Shown here piece after piece: positions 7,142 through 8,620 of a stretch of DNA of 8,620 bases. The number at the start of each line of letters is the position of its first letter. The first letter of the stretch is position 1. The stretch spans positions 1 to 8,620 of the forward strand of contig JANXQR010000151.1 in NCBI GenBank assembly GCA_025353435.1. The letters are read 5' to 3'. The notes beneath the pieces are model-generated. The model saw nothing but the letters and a program-made list of their open reading frames with translations. It did no database searches and had not been told where the DNA came from. The stretch is from Acidobacteriota bacterium. Lineage in GTDB: Bacteria > Acidobacteriota > Terriglobia > Terriglobales > Acidobacteriaceae. The position numbers and the translations under genes were made by a program.

Positions 7142-7429
7142 ATGTCACGAGACGAAATCGTACTGCTGGTGAGCCGTGCGTTGGCCGTCATGCAAGCGGC
7201 CTATGCGTTGGTTGATGTGACCTACGTTCCTGGGTACTTGTTCTCCGCCGATCACTACGGGTCCGCCGGGGGGTACCTCAGCACCATTCACAGGATCGAT
7301 ATCGCAGAAATGTTGGTTCGGATCGTGGGTCTTTCGTTCCTGTCGTGGCTCTTCTGGCAGTGCGGGCCCTGGGTGGCGGAGTTACTGCTGCCCGCGCGCG
7401 CGGAAACAGTCCCAACGGCAACCGATTGA
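7142..7429 (+). CDS. Small two-helix membrane protein, function unknown
   Basis: This 95-residue protein has two likely membrane segments. One is near the N-terminus (about 5-32, IVLLVSRALAVMQAAYALVD and onward); the other is at about 60-88 (LVRIVGLSFLSWLFWQCGPW), with a short polar loop between them and a polar C-terminal tail. I chose the ATG at 7142 because AAGGAG lies four to five bases upstream. The same frame is open back to an ATG at 7022, but that 40-residue extension is Arg-rich, lacks a ribosome-binding site and does not look like protein. The CGPW(V)E-type end resembles small uncharacterised membrane proteins I associate with Acidobacteria; this is from memory. The gene points toward glgP and shares a terminator with it. 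No function can be assigned. Confidence 0.7.
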   Translation: MSRDEIVLLVSRALAVMQAAYALVDVTYVPGYLFSADHYGSAGGYLSTIHRIDIAEMLVRIVGLSFLSWLFWQCGPWVAELLLPARAETVPTATD

Positions 7430-7467
7430 CACATTTTCCCTGCATCTTGCAGTATCCGCACTAAACC

Positions 7468-7500
7468 AAAAGGGTGCGAGCCGAAGCGCGCACCCCTTTT
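7468..7500. terminator. Bidirectional intrinsic terminator between convergent genes
   Basis: AAAAGGGTGCG (7468-7478) pairs with CGCACCCCTTTT (7489-7500) around a 10-nt loop, with one bulged C in the right arm. The A-run on one side and the T-run on the other give a U-tract in either direction. It sits 38 nt after the small membrane protein stop and 16 nt beyond the end of glgP on the opposite strand, so it can end both transcripts. Confidence 0.85.
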
Positions 7501-7516
7501 CAGCAGCTTAACAAGC

Positions 7517-8620
7517 CTACGATTTTAGTACTTGAACGGGAGAGTATTCCGCTTCCTCTACGTGCACTTTCTCCACCATCCTCAACGGGTAATACGCGTT
7601 GCGGGTGTACTGCTTGACCATGCGGTTGGTGTTGAAGAACGATCCGTTAAATGCCAGCGTGGTGCGCATGATCTGCGCCCAGTTCTCTGGCGACTTCAGA
7701 TACAGCGGGACCACAGCCGTTTCCAGCTTGTGATAGAGGGAGAGGGCCTCGTCGCCGTCAGTGGCGCCGTCTTCAACGGCCCAGCCGGTGACGCCTTCGA
7801 TGCAGCCTTCAATCCACCAGCCGTCAAGGATAGAGAGGCTGGGAACGCCATTGAGCGCGGCCTTCATGCCACTGGTTCCTGACGCCTCGTAGGGGCGCTT
7901 GGGAGTGTTGATCCATACGTCAACGCCTGCAGTCAGCAGCGCGCCCAGGTCCCAGGCATAGTTTTCGAGGTAGACGATCTGCAGCAGATTGTTATTGAGC
8001 GCGTGCGCCTTGTCCACCACTTCGCGGATGAGTGCCTTGCCGGGCTCGTCCTGTGGGTGTGCTTTGCCGGCGTACAGAATCTGCAGGCCGCCCGCCGCTT
8101 CGGCAATGCGAACCAGCCTTTCCGGATCGGTGAACATGAGGTTGGCGCGTTTGTAGGTGGCCACGCGGCGCGCGAAACCAAGCGTCAGCACCGCGGGATT
8201 CAGCACCAGGCCGGTGCGGGAACCCACTTCAGCCAGCAATGCTTCCTTGGCACGCGCGTGCGCTGTGAGCATTGCGGTCACGGGCAGGTCGATAGCGTTG
8301 CGGAGGTACAGGTTGTCGCGCCGCCAGCTGGATATGTGCTCATCGAGCATCTTCTGCACGGGCTCTGAGACCCAGGTGGGCGCGTGCACTCCATTAGTGA
8401 TGGAGTCAATGGTGAACTCCGGGAACATTTCGCGCGACACCTTGCCGTGCTGCATGGCCACGCCGTTGGCGTAACGCGAGAAGCGCAACGCGAGAAGGGT
8501 CATGTTGAGGAGGCCGTCTTTGAAGCAGCCCAGCTTTTCCAGGCGCGCCGTGCGCTCACTGCCCAGGATGCGGATGGTCTGCTCGGTCGAGAAGCGGTCG
8601 TGTCCGGCGGGCACCGGAGT
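7517..8620 (-). CDS. glgP: Alpha-glucan (glycogen) phosphorylase, GT35, C-terminal part
   Basis: The gene enters from the right edge and 367 complete codons are visible, ending at a TAG at 7517-7519. The enzyme splits alpha-1,4-glucans with phosphate to give glucose-1-phosphate, using pyridoxal phosphate, in the cytoplasm. Visible landmarks (counting from the Thr at the window edge) are PAGHDRF (about 4-10), SITNGVHAPTW (73-83), FARRVATYKRANLMF (149-163), which matches the phosphate-binding RR/K-R region, and EASGTSGMKAALNG (about 245-258), whose Lys should form the Schiff base with PLP. This is followed by SILDGWWIEG. The wording matches the non-classical phosphorylase branch (TIGR02094-type) rather than E. 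coli MalP. The GTG at 8614 encodes an internal Val of the conserved T-P-V-P-A-G-H-D motif and is not the start. The gene is convergent with the small membrane protein and unrelated in function to the efflux operon. Confidence 0.95.
   Translation of the reverse strand, partial: TPVPAGHDRFSTEQTIRILGSERTARLEKLGCFKDGLLNMTLLALRFSRYANGVAMQHGKVSREMFPEFTIDSITNGVHAPTWVSEPVQKMLDEHISSWRRDNLYLRNAIDLPVTAMLTAHARAKEALLAEVGSRTGLVLNPAVLTLGFARRVATYKRANLMFTDPERLVRIAEAAGGLQILYAGKAHPQDEPGKALIREVVDKAHALNNNLLQIVYLENYAWDLGALLTAGVDVWINTPKRPYEASGTSGMKAALNGVPSLSILDGWWIEGCIEGVTGWAVEDGATDGDEALSLYHKLETAVVPLYLKSPENWAQIMRTTLAFNGSFFNTNRMVKQYTRNAYYPLRMVEKVHVEEAEYSPVQVLKS

Noticed and set aside
6973..7215. Plus-strand open frame of 80 codons with a GGGGG-rich ribosome-binding-like sequence
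   Set aside because: Its product is hydrophilic without any motif and overlaps the better supported small membrane protein in another frame. A short upstream leader frame remains possible but unsupported.
8612..8614. GTG as the start codon of the phosphorylase gene
   Set aside because: The codon sits within the conserved T-P-V-P-A-G-H-D motif and the frame stays open to the window edge, so the gene is truncated by the window and not short.

Overview
The window holds a complete tripartite RND efflux operon on the minus strand (inner-membrane pump, membrane fusion protein, outer-membrane factor; 6734 down to 641). Around it are the 5' part of an FMN-binding split-barrel (PPOx/HugZ-like) gene at the left edge, a small two-helix membrane protein on the plus strand (7142-7429), and the C-terminal part of an alpha-glucan phosphorylase gene (glgP) at the right edge. 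The DNA is GC-rich with strong third-position GC bias, which accounts for the many long antisense reading frames. The protein styles, the pump-first operon order, the small membrane protein and the G/C-rich palindromic elements around a CCACCCTnGCG core all suggest an Acidobacteriota (Acidobacteriaceae-like) Gram-negative. This is an inference from memory of such genomes, not the result of a search.

Layout from left to right: 1-487 minus, partial PPOx/HugZ-like gene; 488-640, gap with a 40-nt palindromic element; 641-2203 minus, NodT/OprM-type outer-membrane lipoprotein; 2206-3441 minus, HlyD/AcrA-type fusion protein; 3447-6734 minus, AcrB/HAE1-type RND pump; 6735-7141, non-coding upstream region with several short inverted repeats; 7142-7429 plus, small membrane protein; 7468-7500, bidirectional terminator between convergent genes; 7517-8620 minus, glgP C-terminal part.

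The three efflux genes are separated by only 5 and 2 nt and should be co-transcribed and translationally coupled. Their products would form one channel from the inner membrane to the outside. The substrate cannot be read from the sequence, and no regulator gene lies in the window.

I did not find a clearly new multi-gene system. The best leads are: (i) a palindromic repeat lying in frame inside the leader of the outer-membrane factor, related to the palindrome just beyond the operon and folding perfectly in the mRNA sense thanks to two G-U pairs; (ii) an RND pump that keeps the TM4 Asp-Asp pair but has Ala in place of the TM10 lysine of the proton relay; and (iii) a cluster of inverted repeats in the operon's upstream region.
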